64,000 nt of DNA. It comes from a bacterium 336/3. GTDB taxonomy: Bacteria > Bacteroidota > Bacteroidia > Cytophagales > Thermonemataceae. The translations under genes were made by a program, and so were the position numbers. The stretch is from the NCBI GenBank assembly GCA_001281695.1, contig LJIE01000001.1, positions 3,619,521 to 3,683,520 of the forward strand, written 5' to 3'. Shown here in pieces: positions 26,834 to 36,440 of the stretch (positions within the stretch are counted from its first letter, which is position 1; each line of letters opens with the position of its first letter). Below the pieces are notes generated by a model. The model did no database searches. It was given only the letters and a program-made list of their open reading frames with translations, and was not told the DNA's origin.

Positions 26834-28123
26834 TTAATACCACCAGTAAATGGGTATATTCTGATTTCCCTGTACAGAAGCAATCAATACACGCCCATTG
26901 ATGCTTACTTTAGCTCCCACAGGTATATTATGTGTTACTGTTCTGGTTGTATTGGGGCGTAGACGAACGGTATGGCTTCCTGCTTCTTTTCCAGCTCCTC
27001 CATCAGACCAAATGACATCAATAGAAGCAGGCTTATTTCTTGATGCATCCATAGAAAACGTTATACTTGCCTTAGCTCCTTTATAAGCAGCCATATAGCC
27101 ATCAGGGGAGCGTTTCGCTGTCTGATAACGTTCTCTGTCTCTTGGCGACATATTTTTAAGCATCTCAGCTTCTTTAGCTTCGCTAATAGTTTGTCCTGCA
27201 ATACTTTCATATCCCCAATATTCATTCGATAATTTATATTCAGACATTAAATTATAAGCATTCTGATAACGTTCACGAGTTTCATCATCCATTGTAAAGG
27301 CATAAAGGCCTTTCATATTACTGATTTTAGCAAAATCACTACCTTTGAGTTTTGCTGTAATAGCAATCAAAATTTCCACTTTATGTTGTCCATTTTCAGC
27401 TTTTTGTAGCATCTCTACAATTTCCCAAGGCATATTATAAGCCAATGCTGTCTGATAAGCTTTTTGCTCTTCCATAGGGTTCGGAAATTTTTCGTTTTTA
27501 CGATATTTATCTAAAATATTTTCGTAAAACGCTTTATCAGGTACTATTGGAAAGAGTATTTCATCTTTATCATAAGCCATTTTAAATTGTGTCATTTTAG
27601 AAAGTTTCAAATCACTTTCTGTTTCAGCACCATCATCTAATTTTGCATATATTTTCACTCTATAATACTGTAATCCACTATAATCCGCCTGTGGTAAATA
27701 TTCTGTGATTTTCTTTGCTAATTTGAGGCGTGCATATATAAAATCTTTTCCTCCAAATTCTATTTTATCTTCCACAGGTTTTTCAAAATCGTTAGTAAAT
27801 GTCAGATAATTGGGTATTTCTTGTGGATTAATAGACTTTCCATCTTCATACTTATCAATCTTCACTTTATTTTCTTTTTCTAAACCTGCTCTTTGTTTTT
27901 TTACTTCGTCCAAAACACTTGTTTTTACTTCTAATTTCTGATTATCAGATACTTTAGTAGTATTTGCTTTTTCAGTAGATTTTGTTTCTACCTTTTTAGG
28001 TTCTTCTTTTTTCTTTCCTAAACCAATTTTGTCTTTCGCTTTTCCTAAATTGATTTGAGCTACTGTTTTGTTTGCTCCACATAACAAAACTAAAAGCAAC
28101 AGTAATTTAAAGTTTGATTTCAT
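26834..28123 (-). CDS. Exported hypothetical protein with charged linker
   Basis: A 429-residue protein starting MKSNFKLLLLLVLLCGANKTVAQ, a good signal peptide. The frame runs on upstream to 28225, but the ATG at 28123 gives this clean signal sequence and lies just downstream of a good promoter. A Lys/Glu-rich linker (about 25-80) follows. The main domain has no family I can name; it ends in a strand-rich region with RPNTTRTVTHNIPVGAKVSINGRV. Repeated 'RERYQxAxxxxx' units (around 280-345) suggest a helical segment. It probably acts in the periplasm or outer envelope. Confidence 0.7.
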   Translation of the reverse strand: MKSNFKLLLLLVLLCGANKTVAQINLGKAKDKIGLGKKKEEPKKVETKSTEKANTTKVSDNQKLEVKTSVLDEVKKQRAGLEKENKVKIDKYEDGKSINPQEIPNYLTFTNDFEKPVEDKIEFGGKDFIYARLKLAKKITEYLPQADYSGLQYYRVKIYAKLDDGAETESDLKLSKMTQFKMAYDKDEILFPIVPDKAFYENILDKYRKNEKFPNPMEEQKAYQTALAYNMPWEIVEMLQKAENGQHKVEILIAITAKLKGSDFAKISNMKGLYAFTMDDETRERYQNAYNLMSEYKLSNEYWGYESIAGQTISEAKEAEMLKNMSPRDRERYQTAKRSPDGYMAAYKGAKASITFSMDASRNKPASIDVIWSDGGAGKEAGSHTVRLRPNTTRTVTHNIPVGAKVSINGRVLIASVQGNQNIPIYWWY

Positions 28124-28150
28124 ATCTTTTCGATTTTTTGATTGATGAAA

Positions 28151-28181
28151 CAAACATAGATGCCTTGAAAAAAATATCAAA
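28151..28181 (-). promoter_or_regulatory. Bacteroidota-type promoter for exported protein gene
   Basis: On the minus strand TTTG (28178-28181) and TATGTTTG (28151-28158) are 19 bases apart, a full consensus match. The -7 box ends 27 bases before the ATG at 28123, which supports that start. Confidence 0.7.
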
Positions 28182-28357
28182 AAAATGAGGGTGGACAAGC
28201 GGGGGACAAATTGTAAAATACTCACTTACAACACTTTATTTCATTGTTTTTAGAATAATAATCCTTAAAAAAATTCAATGTGTTAAGTTTTTTAGTATCT
28301 TCGAATTATTTTTATAACATCTTTCGATAGCTACTCGTAAAACCTTTTAAAAACTCA

Positions 28358-29299
28358 ATGCATTTCCGTTTCATTATTCTTTTATCTTGGATTTTTTCTA
28401 TACAAAATAGTTTTGCTCAAATCCGTTTTGCTCAAATTCCAGCAGATACAGTCTATGATTATAAAATTGAGAATAATGATACAACCAAACGTATCCCTAT
28501 TACTCGTAACCTGTATATTTATGATAAAATTGGACACATCAGAGAAATTTTAACTGAAAAAAAACAAGATAATACATGGAAATATACCACCAGAATCCTA
28601 TTTAGTTACAACGCTATCAATCGTTTACAAAGCTACAAGAAAGAAATTTGGGATAGTGTTGGTAGGGATTGGTTGAAATACAGTCGTAGAACTTTCGCTT
28701 ATAATGTTAGATACCTGCCTATCAATTATATAGATGAAATTTGGGATAATCAAAATAATAGTTATCAAAAAATTACCAAAGTCAATTTTGATTATATTTT
28801 AGACAATAGAGTTTTTGAAGCCAATTATAAAATATACAAAAACAATGTATGGATTGATTCTTTACGTCAAAATATAGCTTATGATACTTTAAAAAGGATT
28901 GTAGGTTTTGAGCAGAAAAAAGCAATTAAAGATGGCTGGAAAATAGATTATGTCTTGGAATATAAATTTCAGCAAAATAAATTTTTTGAAACAATCATTA
29001 AAAGTCAAAAAGCCATGAGAAGTTTTGAAATCTTAGGAAAGATTTCTTACTTATATAATAATAAAGGCGAGTATATTGGAGAGAAAAAATATAAATATGA
29101 CCTTTACAAGCAAAAATATAATGAACAAGAAGGTATTAAACTAAATTATAATACCAAAAAGAAGTATTGGTCATATACTCCTTATCAATTAGAACAGGGA
29201 AAAACTATTATCAAAAATCAGAAAATTATTTATCCAACTTCCGTAAAGACTCAAAACCCTCTTCAAGATTTTCATTTTGAACTCATTGACATAAAATAA
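28358..29299 (+). CDS. Exported hypothetical protein rich in Tyr/Asn/Trp
   Basis: A 313-residue protein with a signal peptide (about 1-20, ending NSFAQ). The mature part has regularly spaced strand units such as YTTRILFSYNAINRLQSYKKEIWDSVG and YSRRTFAYNVRYLPINYIDEIWDN, about 40 residues apart. This is a repeated beta pattern similar to bacterial YD/RHS-like or Bacteroidota secreted 'DUF' proteins; no known family can be assigned with confidence. It stands alone, divergent from the preceding gene, and ends in a strong bidirectional-type terminator overlapping its stop codon. Confidence 0.65.
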   Translation: MHFRFIILLSWIFSIQNSFAQIRFAQIPADTVYDYKIENNDTTKRIPITRNLYIYDKIGHIREILTEKKQDNTWKYTTRILFSYNAINRLQSYKKEIWDSVGRDWLKYSRRTFAYNVRYLPINYIDEIWDNQNNSYQKITKVNFDYILDNRVFEANYKIYKNNVWIDSLRQNIAYDTLKRIVGFEQKKAIKDGWKIDYVLEYKFQQNKFFETIIKSQKAMRSFEILGKISYLYNNKGEYIGEKKYKYDLYKQKYNEQEGIKLNYNTKKKYWSYTPYQLEQGKTIIKNQKIIYPTSVKTQNPLQDFHFELIDIK

Positions 29300-29327
29300 A
29301 AAAGAGGCTTTTGCCTCTTTTTTATTT
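29294..29327 (+). terminator. Terminator after exported protein gene
   Basis: A 15 bp stem with core AAAGAGGC / GCCTCTTT and a TTTT loop, flanked by A- and T-tracts. The TAA stop of the plus-strand gene (29297-29299) is within the left arm. Confidence 0.88.
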
Positions 29328-29390
29328 ATCAGAAAAGTATTTGTACTGTTCTATGTGCACAAAAATTAAAAGTTATGAATGTTGTGGTTG

Positions 29391-30446
29391 CTATTCATTA
29401 ATTTTTCTTTTACAGAACTGAGTCCAAGTTTCGTTACTTGGGTGAGAATAAATTAATGGATTTTTACCATAGTAAGTAACATTCTTAACTCCTACTGCAT
29501 CAGCTCTTTTTTTCAACTCTCTTGCATGAAAAGCATGGTGAGAAGGTATATCTGGATTGTAAGGATTATAAGGGTTCACAACATCTCTAAGAGTATTATT
29601 TATCCAAATTTCAGGATCATCAGCACTCATTAAAGATAACATATCAACATCAGCTCTATAAGCATCAATAGCAGCTGATTCGTATTGAGCTGTTGAGGAT
29701 ACTCCATATATCTTTTGAATATTGCCTGTTTCGTTAGCCAATATTGATGACCAAGTTAAGCTATAATCAATAAAAACATTATTTACCCAACGGTCTTCAA
29801 TATTGTAACTTGATTGAGTTTCTCTTGCTACTACACCTTTTACTCTGCTCGATTCTCTTAAAACTGGGTCGCTATTTTGGGAATCTGCAAAGTCATTATT
29901 AAATGCTATCCAAAGAGAAGTGCCAGCACCTGCTGAATTACCTGCTAAAATTATTTTATTTTTGTCAATGTTAAAATCACTTGCTCGATTTCTGATATAT
30001 TGCAAAGCCCTCCTTACATCAGCCATAGGTTTTTTAACGCCTTCTGTTTCTCCTGTATTGTTTAGATACGTATAACGAATAGTAGCAAAAGCAATGTTAT
30101 TTTGTAGAAAGTACCTAATGTCTGTTGGAAAATCCCAAGCCCCGCCTGACTGAACAGTATATACAAAATCTTTGTCGCCACTCGTAAATCCACCACCATG
30201 CACATATATTACCAAGCCTGTGGGTGTGTTAGAGTTAGGCAACCAAATATCAAATTGTGTCCTTTCTTTGCTGTCATAAGCAATGTCTTTTGCAAACTTT
30301 GCATTAATCCCTTGCAAGTCAACTGGCGAATCTGAAAAAGTGATGTTTGAATTTGAGGGTACTAGGTTATTATCGTTTTTTTTACAGCTAAATATAGCCA
30401 AAATTAAAACTAAAAAAGTAATGGGTATTTCTTGGAATTTTTGCAT
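29391..30446 (-). CDS. Alpha/beta-hydrolase lipoprotein (esterase/lipase)
   Basis: A 351-residue exported lipoprotein (lipobox LAIFSC, Cys21) with an alpha/beta-hydrolase fold of the hormone-sensitive-lipase type. The oxyanion-hole HGGG motif is at 83-86 and the nucleophile elbow GNSAGAG has Ser171. A histidine candidate for the triad is in the C-terminal part (DIPSHHAFHA around 300, or the SHPSN near 336). It likely hydrolyses an ester bond of an exported or surface substrate. It lies downstream of the Asn/Trp-rich lipoprotein gene, separated from it by a hairpin, so it probably has its own promoter. Confidence 0.9.
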   Translation of the reverse strand: MQKFQEIPITFLVLILAIFSCKKNDNNLVPSNSNITFSDSPVDLQGINAKFAKDIAYDSKERTQFDIWLPNSNTPTGLVIYVHGGGFTSGDKDFVYTVQSGGAWDFPTDIRYFLQNNIAFATIRYTYLNNTGETEGVKKPMADVRRALQYIRNRASDFNIDKNKIILAGNSAGAGTSLWIAFNNDFADSQNSDPVLRESSRVKGVVARETQSSYNIEDRWVNNVFIDYSLTWSSILANETGNIQKIYGVSSTAQYESAAIDAYRADVDMLSLMSADDPEIWINNTLRDVVNPYNPYNPDIPSHHAFHARELKKRADAVGVKNVTYYGKNPLIYSHPSNETWTQFCKRKINE

Positions 30447-30472
30447 ATTATCTTATGTTTCTATATCAAAAA

Positions 30473-30498
30473 TTAGGTCTGACAGTAGTCAGACCTAA
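30473..30498 (-). terminator. Terminator after repeat-rich lipoprotein gene
   Basis: An 11 bp perfect stem (TTAGGTCTGAC / GTCAGACCTAA) with an AGTA loop, followed on the minus strand by TTTTTG. It lies about 38 bases after the stop of the repeat-rich lipoprotein gene. Confidence 0.82.
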
Positions 30499-30535
30499 AG
30501 AAAATGCTAGATAAGTTCTATTTTATTTTTCATAA

Positions 30536-31663
30536 TTATCTTGGACTTCTACCTCCACTTCTACCACCAGAAGAGCCTGAAGAAGAACCTGATGAAGAGC
30601 TTCTGCCAGAACTTGATGAACTTGAGCTTCTTCCTGAATTTGAAGAACCAGAACTCCAACTACTATTTGAGTTATTTCTTCCTGAACCTACACTACTATT
30701 GTTGTTATTATTAGAGTTGTTTCTATCAGTAGTAACTCTTGTATTACGTTCTCCTCTTCCTGAATTATTAGAGTTATAAGAGTCTGTACTTGTACTATTT
30801 TTTGTTCTACCTACATGAACTTCATTGCTTTGTGTAGCATTGTAAGAGTTAGTTGTGGCATTTCGTGTTCTACCACCTGTTGTATTGACTGTTCTGCCAC
30901 CATTATTAGGATCAGGGTTTGTATTGCCATTTTGTAATCTTGGATTTGGGGTATTTCTCACCAAAGAGCTTCCTCTTCCTGCTGATGTTCTAGGACCAAC
31001 TTGAATTTTAGTAGGTCTAGTGTTATCAGGATTCCATGAGTTACCCCAGCCATTATTCCAATTATTTCCCCAACCATTATTCCAACTATTTCCCCAACCA
31101 TTATTCCAACTATTTCCCCAACCATTATTCCAACTATTTCCCCACATACCTCCTACAACCCAACCATTATTCCAGCTATTACCCCAACCGTTATTCCATG
31201 AGTTACCCCAGCCATTATTCCAACTGTTTCCCCAACCATTATTCCAGCCACCTCCCCAAGAATTACAGTTCCAACAATTATTCCAATTGTTATTATTATT
31301 CCATCCATTATTTCCCCAACCATTATTCCAAGAATTATAGTTATTCCAATTGGCATTTTGGTTGTTTAAAGGATAATAGTTGGAAGGTGTAGTAGAGTTA
31401 TTATTTCCTACAGGATAATCTACTGCATCAGGATTTGCATAATTGTTAATAGGCTTTTGGTCATACTCGCTGCTATAAGCATCTGTAGTAAGGCCATTAC
31501 TCTCTAAAATAGCTTGTTCCTTTTTTATTTCTATTTGTTTTCTGCTCACAGTTGATGTAAAATATACATCATCATTATCATTGTTTTGAGCCAATTGTCT
31601 GCCTGATGTACAAGCTCCTAGACCTGCAACAAGCAATAATAAATATATTCGGTTCGATTTCAT
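30536..31663 (-). CDS. Asn/Trp/Gly tandem-repeat lipoprotein
   Basis: A 375-residue protein with a lipoprotein signal peptide (LGAC, Cys18). After a short N-terminal part it has a striking block (about 105-215) of near-exact 8-residue repeats of the form GNSWNNGW, roughly eight copies, broken once by VVGGMW. The last 150 residues are Ser/Gly/Asn-rich (SSSSGRSSS-like). There is no globular domain I can recognise. Such low-complexity surface lipoproteins occur in some Cytophagales, often unnamed; a surface coat, adhesive or spacer role is plausible. The repeat region at DNA level is a 24-base tandem repeat and a likely site of length variation. It is preceded by the cox operon terminator. Confidence 0.8.
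   Translation of the reverse strand: MKSNRIYLLLLVAGLGACTSGRQLAQNNDNDDVYFTSTVSRKQIEIKKEQAILESNGLTTDAYSSEYDQKPINNYANPDAVDYPVGNNNSTTPSNYYPLNNQNANWNNYNSWNNGWGNNGWNNNNNWNNCWNCNSWGGGWNNGWGNSWNNGWGNSWNNGWGNSWNNGWVVGGMWGNSWNNGWGNSWNNGWGNSWNNGWGNNWNNGWGNSWNPDNTRPTKIQVGPRTSAGRGSSLVRNTPNPRLQNGNTNPDPNNGGRTVNTTGGRTRNATTNSYNATQSNEVHVGRTKNSTSTDSYNSNNSGRGERNTRVTTDRNNSNNNNNSSVGSGRNNSNSSWSSGSSNSGRSSSSSSSGRSSSSGSSSGSSGGRSGGRSPR
31030..31340 (-). repeat. 24-base tandem repeat within lipoprotein gene
   Basis: On the plus strand the unit is close to CCATTATTCCAACTATTTCC plus CCAA, repeated about eight times with small changes (for example PyCATGAGTTACCCC variants) and one interruption around 31145-31165. It encodes GNSWNNGW units. 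The exact copies in the first half (31060-31135) point to recent expansion or slippage. Confidence 0.85.
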
Positions 31664-31757
31664 ATACTTTCTATTTTAGAGCCATTGTTATAATGATAAA
31701 CAAATATTGAACCAAATATGTTCTTGATACTGTTTATTTTATAGTTTAATATACAAG

Positions 31758-31796
31758 AATAGTCCCTATAAATCTACAAAATTTATAGGGACTATT
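31758..31796 (-). terminator. Terminator-like hairpin after coxA
   Basis: A 16 bp perfect stem with core ATAGTCCCTATAAAT / ATTTATAGGGACTAT and a seven-base loop lies about 20 bases after the coxA stop. The T-tract is short on the minus strand, but the stem is strong. It marks the end of the act-cox operon. Confidence 0.75.
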
Positions 31797-31815
31797 TTAT
31801 TTTAAATTCTTATTG

Positions 31816-33735
31816 TTATTTTTTAGCCAACACAGAGAGTGTATCAAGTGTTTTATCGTGTGGTAACATTTCCTCTTTTTCCAATGCTATCATTTCATTC
31901 TCATGTGGTAAGTTTGAATGAGGAGTCATTGAATAAGGAACATTTTGAGGGATAAAATCTGTAAATCCATCTTTCTCACAATTAGGTTTACTATAGTCGT
32001 AAGTCCAGCGATAAACAAAAGGAATTTGTCCTTCCCAGTTACCATGACCAGCGTTTATAGGTGCTGTCCACTCTAATGCAGTAGAATTCCAAGGATTTTG
32101 GGTTGCCTTTCTACCTCTAAAAATAGAATAAAAGAAGTTAAATCCAAAGATTAACTGAGCTCCAAAAGTTACTGCTGCTGCAATACTAATGAAAGAGTTT
32201 AAGTTCAAATATACTTCATCACGGAATGCTGCATAAGCAGAAAATTCATAATATCTTCTTGGGAAACCTGCTATACCAATAAAGTGCATAGGGAAGAATA
32301 CCAAATAAACACCCATAAAAGTCATCCAAAAGTGAATATAACCTAATTTTTCATCCATCATTCTACCAAACATCTTAGGGAACCAATGATAAATACCAGC
32401 AACCATACCAAAGAATGATGCAGAACCCATTACCAAGTGGAAGTGAGCTACTACATAATAGGTATCGTGTAAATAGATATCTAAAGCATTGTTTCCTAGA
32501 ATAATACCTGTTACACCACCAGAAATAAATAATGATACAAGACCAATAGAGAAAAGCATCGCAGGTGTGTATCGGATATTACCACGCCATAATGTAGTAA
32601 TATAGTTAAATGCTTTTACTGCTGAAGGAACTGCAATGATCAAAGTTAAGAACATGAAAATACTTCCCAAAAATGGATCCATACCTGTTACAAACATATG
32701 GTGAGCCCAAACTATAAAAGAAAGAATTGCAATCCCTAAAATTGAACCAATCATAGCTTTATAACCAAAAATAGGTTTACGAGCATTGGTAGCAATAATT
32801 TCAGATGTAATACCTAAAGCTGGTAAAAGTACAATATATACTTCAGGGTGTCCTAAGAACCAGAATAAATGTTGGAATAGAATGGCACTACCACCTGTAT
32901 GGTCAAGAGCTTGTCCACCAATAAAGATATCAGAAAGGTAAAAACTTGTACCCAAACTTCTATCAAACACTAGCAATAATGCTGCTGAGAACAATACAGG
33001 GAAAGATAATAAACCTATAACTGCTGTAATAAAGAAAGCCCAAATAGTTAGTGGCAGACGAGAAAATGTCATACCTTTTGTTCTTAAATTAATTACAGTC
33101 GTGATATAATTGATACCTCCTAAAAGTGATGATACAATAAATAGTGTCATTGCTACGAGCCAGTACGTCATACCCGAACCTGAACCCTTAAGAGCTTGTG
33201 GTAAGGCACTTAATGGTGGATATACAACCCAACCACCTGCTGCAGGTCCTCCATCGAGGAAGAATGAAGCAAGCATAATCATACTTGATGCAAAGAAGAA
33301 CCAATAAGAAAGCATATTCATAAATCCTGATGCCATATCTCTTGCTCCAATTTGCAAAGGTATTAAAAAGTTAGAAAATGTTCCACTCAAGCCTGCTGTC
33401 AATACAAAGAATACCATAATTGTTCCATGCATGGTTACCATAGCTAGGTAAAACTCAGGATCTAACTGCCCTGTACCATTATCTTGTATAGCTACCCATT
33501 TACCTAAAAGAGGTTTTAGCCAAGAATAATCCATATCAGGGAAACCTAATTTCAAACGAAACAGAATGGAAAGCAACCCACCAACAAATGCCCACAGAAT
33601 ACCTGTAATAAGGAACTGCTTGGCGATCATTTTGTGGTCAGTAGAAAAAATGTACTTGGTAATGAAGGTGTCATGGTGTTCATGATGTTCTTCATGAGCG
33701 TGTACATCGTGTGCATGAGCAACGTCTGATGCCAT
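31816..33735 (-). CDS. coxA: Cytochrome c oxidase subunit I
   Basis: A 639-residue membrane protein of the haem-copper oxidase superfamily with about twelve transmembrane helices. The catalytic HPEVYIVLLPALG segment has the His and Tyr that form the cross-linked pair near CuB, HH in FIVWAHHMFVTGMD gives the other CuB ligands, and YVVAHFHLVMGSASF holds the haem ligands. An N-terminal His-rich tail precedes the first helix, and a C-terminal tail of about 50 residues follows the last. It reduces oxygen to water while pumping protons. It is the last gene of the act-cox operon; subunits III and IV are not found next to it. Confidence 0.97.
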   Translation of the reverse strand: MASDVAHAHDVHAHEEHHEHHDTFITKYIFSTDHKMIAKQFLITGILWAFVGGLLSILFRLKLGFPDMDYSWLKPLLGKWVAIQDNGTGQLDPEFYLAMVTMHGTIMVFFVLTAGLSGTFSNFLIPLQIGARDMASGFMNMLSYWFFFASSMIMLASFFLDGGPAAGGWVVYPPLSALPQALKGSGSGMTYWLVAMTLFIVSSLLGGINYITTVINLRTKGMTFSRLPLTIWAFFITAVIGLLSFPVLFSAALLLVFDRSLGTSFYLSDIFIGGQALDHTGGSAILFQHLFWFLGHPEVYIVLLPALGITSEIIATNARKPIFGYKAMIGSILGIAILSFIVWAHHMFVTGMDPFLGSIFMFLTLIIAVPSAVKAFNYITTLWRGNIRYTPAMLFSIGLVSLFISGGVTGIILGNNALDIYLHDTYYVVAHFHLVMGSASFFGMVAGIYHWFPKMFGRMMDEKLGYIHFWMTFMGVYLVFFPMHFIGIAGFPRRYYEFSAYAAFRDEVYLNLNSFISIAAAVTFGAQLIFGFNFFYSIFRGRKATQNPWNSTALEWTAPINAGHGNWEGQIPFVYRWTYDYSKPNCEKDGFTDFIPQNVPYSMTPHSNLPHENEMIALEKEEMLPHDKTLDTLSVLAKK

Positions 33736-33812
33736 ATTGATAGTTTTTATAAATTTAAAACTGAAAAATAAAACCTTGATTTACTCTCAACTCTTGAATA
33801 GTTGGAGTAAAA

Positions 33813-34949
33813 TTAATTTACTTTGTTTACTTTTTTACCATCTTCCATAGAAACCTTACCAACTTTATCTTTAGTGATAGATTCTATTTTCTTGGCAACA
33901 TATTCTTTGTTTGTTTCAACAAATGGTTTCTGAGCAGCAAGCCATTTCTTATAGTCGTCTTCATCGTGTACAATTACACGCATACGCATACTGAAATGCC
34001 CACGACCACATATTTCTTGACAAACTAACTCATAATCAAAAGTTTCCCAACGAGCCTTTACATCTTCAGGTTTACCTTTGGTTGTACTTGGATCTGGTTT
34101 TAAATACTCAGGATTTCTACGTAATTCTTCACGCATTTCCTCTGTTGTTTTTGTAGGAGTAAACCACATTCTAGTGGGTTGTCCTGGAACAGCATCCATT
34201 TTTTGACGAAAATGAGGAAACGAAACACTGTGTAAAACATCTCTTGCTCTAATTTGTATACGAACAGGTTTTCCTTTCACTAAATGTAATTCTGTAGCTT
34301 GAAAGTCATCATTTACATTTTTGTCTAAGAAGTTCAAACCCATTTCGTTTACATCATCTGTATAACGAAAGTTAAAGCCTCCTAATTTATTATCGCCACC
34401 AGGATAACGAGCAATCCAGTTAAATTGTTTACCCATTAACTCTACTAACATTGCATTAGAAGGTGCTTCTTTGGTTACATCTCTCCAAAGCTTCCAACCT
34501 GCAAATACCAATACAGTCAAGATAATTGCAGGAACAATTGTCCAAACAATTTCTAACTTCAAGTTATCAGGATAGAATGTAGCTTTATTACCTTTTTTAT
34601 GACGATATTTGAATGTAAAATAAAATAAAGCAGCATTAGTAATTAAGAACATTAATATAACAACAATGTGGGCAATTTTAGAAAGCGAATCGTAAGCCGC
34701 TCCATGACTTGCAGCATCTGGTTGTCCCCATAATGTTGCATGTTTGCCAGCATACCAAAATGCAGCTATTGTACCTATCAATGGGATAAGTAGAAATAAA
34801 TATGCATTAATGTTATTGGCAGTTGTATCTATTTCTTCTTTGTCTTTGCTTTTGCTTCTCAAGATACCTGCAAGATTACTAATTCTAAAAATGATTAGAA
34901 AAACTGCCAGTACAAGAACAACTATCAAAGTTATAATAAGACTATTCAT
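33813..34949 (-). CDS. coxB: Cytochrome c oxidase subunit II
   Basis: A 378-residue subunit with an N-terminal membrane helix (about 5-25), a second hydrophobic region and two further helices before the periplasmic CuA domain. The CuA site is intact: a His in DVLHSVSFPHF and the CQEICGRGHFSM block with two Cys, Glu, His and Met ligands. There is no haem c motif here, unlike the caa3-type subunit II that carries a fused cytochrome c. Electrons would therefore come from the ActE or ActA haem domains, or a separate carrier. The gene sits between actF and coxA. Confidence 0.96.
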   Translation of the reverse strand: MNSLIITLIVVLVLAVFLIIFRISNLAGILRSKSKDKEEIDTTANNINAYLFLLIPLIGTIAAFWYAGKHATLWGQPDAASHGAAYDSLSKIAHIVVILMFLITNAALFYFTFKYRHKKGNKATFYPDNLKLEIVWTIVPAIILTVLVFAGWKLWRDVTKEAPSNAMLVELMGKQFNWIARYPGGDNKLGGFNFRYTDDVNEMGLNFLDKNVNDDFQATELHLVKGKPVRIQIRARDVLHSVSFPHFRQKMDAVPGQPTRMWFTPTKTTEEMREELRRNPEYLKPDPSTTKGKPEDVKARWETFDYELVCQEICGRGHFSMRMRVIVHDEDDYKKWLAAQKPFVETNKEYVAKKIESITKDKVGKVSMEDGKKVNKVN

Positions 34950-35013
34950 ATTTTTTTGAGTTTATGTATTATCAATTATCTGCTCAAGCAGATTGTTTGA
35001 AAAACTTATATTT

Positions 35014-36360
35014 TTATATATTGTGATGCAAACTTTCTTCCATCATAGGGTGATTTTTTGCAATAAGATTTGTTTTAGCCAATGTGGTTGCAAAAACATA
35101 CACAAAGCTACAAGCAAATAACAATATTGTTCCCATCTCTAAGATAAAAAATCCGCCATGTTCTTTGGTAGTACCAGGCATAATCATCATATAGAAATCT
35201 AAATAATGTCCCATCAAAATACCAAAAGCTGTAACTTTTAAGAAAATAGATTTACGTTTAGCATCTCTTGTCATTAAGAACAAGAAAGGAAAAATAAAGT
35301 TTACAGCCACATTGAATATAACTAGAGGAGTATAAACGCCTCCTAACTTCTCCATTCTTTCATCCCAATATACAATTTCTTCAGGGATATTTGAGTAATT
35401 CTGTAATAAAAATTGAGAGAACCAGATGTAAGTCCAGAACACACTAAAACCAAACATAAATTTACCTAAATCATGTAAATGGTTTTCATTTACCATTTTC
35501 AGATATCCTTGATCTTTTAAGAATACCACAGCAAGTGTAAGAATTGCCAAAGCAGATACCCAAGAACTCGCAAAAACATACCAACCAAACATAGTGCTGT
35601 ACCAGTGAGCATCAATACTCATAATCCAATCCCATGCAGAAGTAGATTCTGTATAACCAAAAATAACAATGAATATAGCACTGAAGGTGATATTCTTTTT
35701 ATGATAAGTAAAATCACCTTTTTGAGTAATATAATCCTCTTTTATAGAGTTATTTCTGATTACAGTGTATAATGTGTACCAAATACCAAAATATGCTATA
35801 AGTCTAATAAACCAAAATAACGGAAAACTTCCAGCTTCTAAAGGTGCAAAGAAATATGCTGATTTGTTATACAAGATACTATCAAAAGTTTTTTTACCTT
35901 TTTCGTATAAATCGTGGTGTGTCCAGTGAAATAAGTCATGACCACCCAGAAAAAATACTATCAACAATACAGCCCCTGTAAAAGGTAAAAATGCTCCAAA
36001 AGATTCTGAAACTCTACGAATACTTGCAGACCAACCAGCATAAGCTACATATTGAATAGCTACAAATAATACTCCCATTGCTGAGATATAAGTAAAGAAT
36101 GTTGCATTGAGCCATAAATTTGCCCAAATTCGAGTAAGAGGGTTATAATGGTGTTCTCCCCCTCCTGCTGCATGTGCTCCTTTTGTACCTTCATGAGCAG
36201 CTCCGTGAGCTTCATGTGAGCCTATACCCAAATATACCAATATAGCTCCTATTACAAAAAGTACAGCTCCTATTCCAATCCCCATCAACAGTTTTTTCTT
36301 CTGTTCTGGCGTGAAAACATAGCGTTCTTCTAAGTTATAATGTACATGAGCCTCTGCCAT
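35014..36360 (-). CDS. actF: Alternative complex III subunit ActF
   Basis: A 448-residue integral membrane protein with about ten predicted helices, related to ActC/NrfD but without its N-terminal extension. It is the F subunit of alternative complex III, a quinol:cytochrome c/oxidase oxidoreductase unrelated to the bc1 complex. The position between actE and coxB matches the usual gene order of the Act operon. The N-terminal MAEAHVHYNLEERYVFTPEQKKKLLMG precedes the first helix, and a His-rich periplasmic or cytoplasmic loop (AHEGTKGAHAAGGGEHHYN) follows it. ActF together with ActC forms the membrane part of the complex; quinone is bound mainly by ActC. Confidence 0.92.
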   Translation of the reverse strand: MAEAHVHYNLEERYVFTPEQKKKLLMGIGIGAVLFVIGAILVYLGIGSHEAHGAAHEGTKGAHAAGGGEHHYNPLTRIWANLWLNATFFTYISAMGVLFVAIQYVAYAGWSASIRRVSESFGAFLPFTGAVLLIVFFLGGHDLFHWTHHDLYEKGKKTFDSILYNKSAYFFAPLEAGSFPLFWFIRLIAYFGIWYTLYTVIRNNSIKEDYITQKGDFTYHKKNITFSAIFIVIFGYTESTSAWDWIMSIDAHWYSTMFGWYVFASSWVSALAILTLAVVFLKDQGYLKMVNENHLHDLGKFMFGFSVFWTYIWFSQFLLQNYSNIPEEIVYWDERMEKLGGVYTPLVIFNVAVNFIFPFLFLMTRDAKRKSIFLKVTAFGILMGHYLDFYMMIMPGTTKEHGGFFILEMGTILLFACSFVYVFATTLAKTNLIAKNHPMMEESLHHNI

Positions 36361-36440
36361 AATGTTTTATAATTAAAAATGAATATAATCGTTTGTTTAA
36401 TGTGTATTTGTTAAGAGTCTTAGAAATACTCTCAAATTCA

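Noticed and set aside
31030-31340. Regular short repeats that look CRISPR-like
   Set aside because: The repeats are in-frame codon repeats of 24 bases with no unique spacers and no cas genes nearby.
31020-31392. Plus-strand open frames with repeated Phe/Pro/Leu or Tyr/Ser/His units
   Set aside because: These are the mirror image of the Asn/Trp/Gly repeat block of the minus-strand lipoprotein gene, and have no signal or start context of their own.
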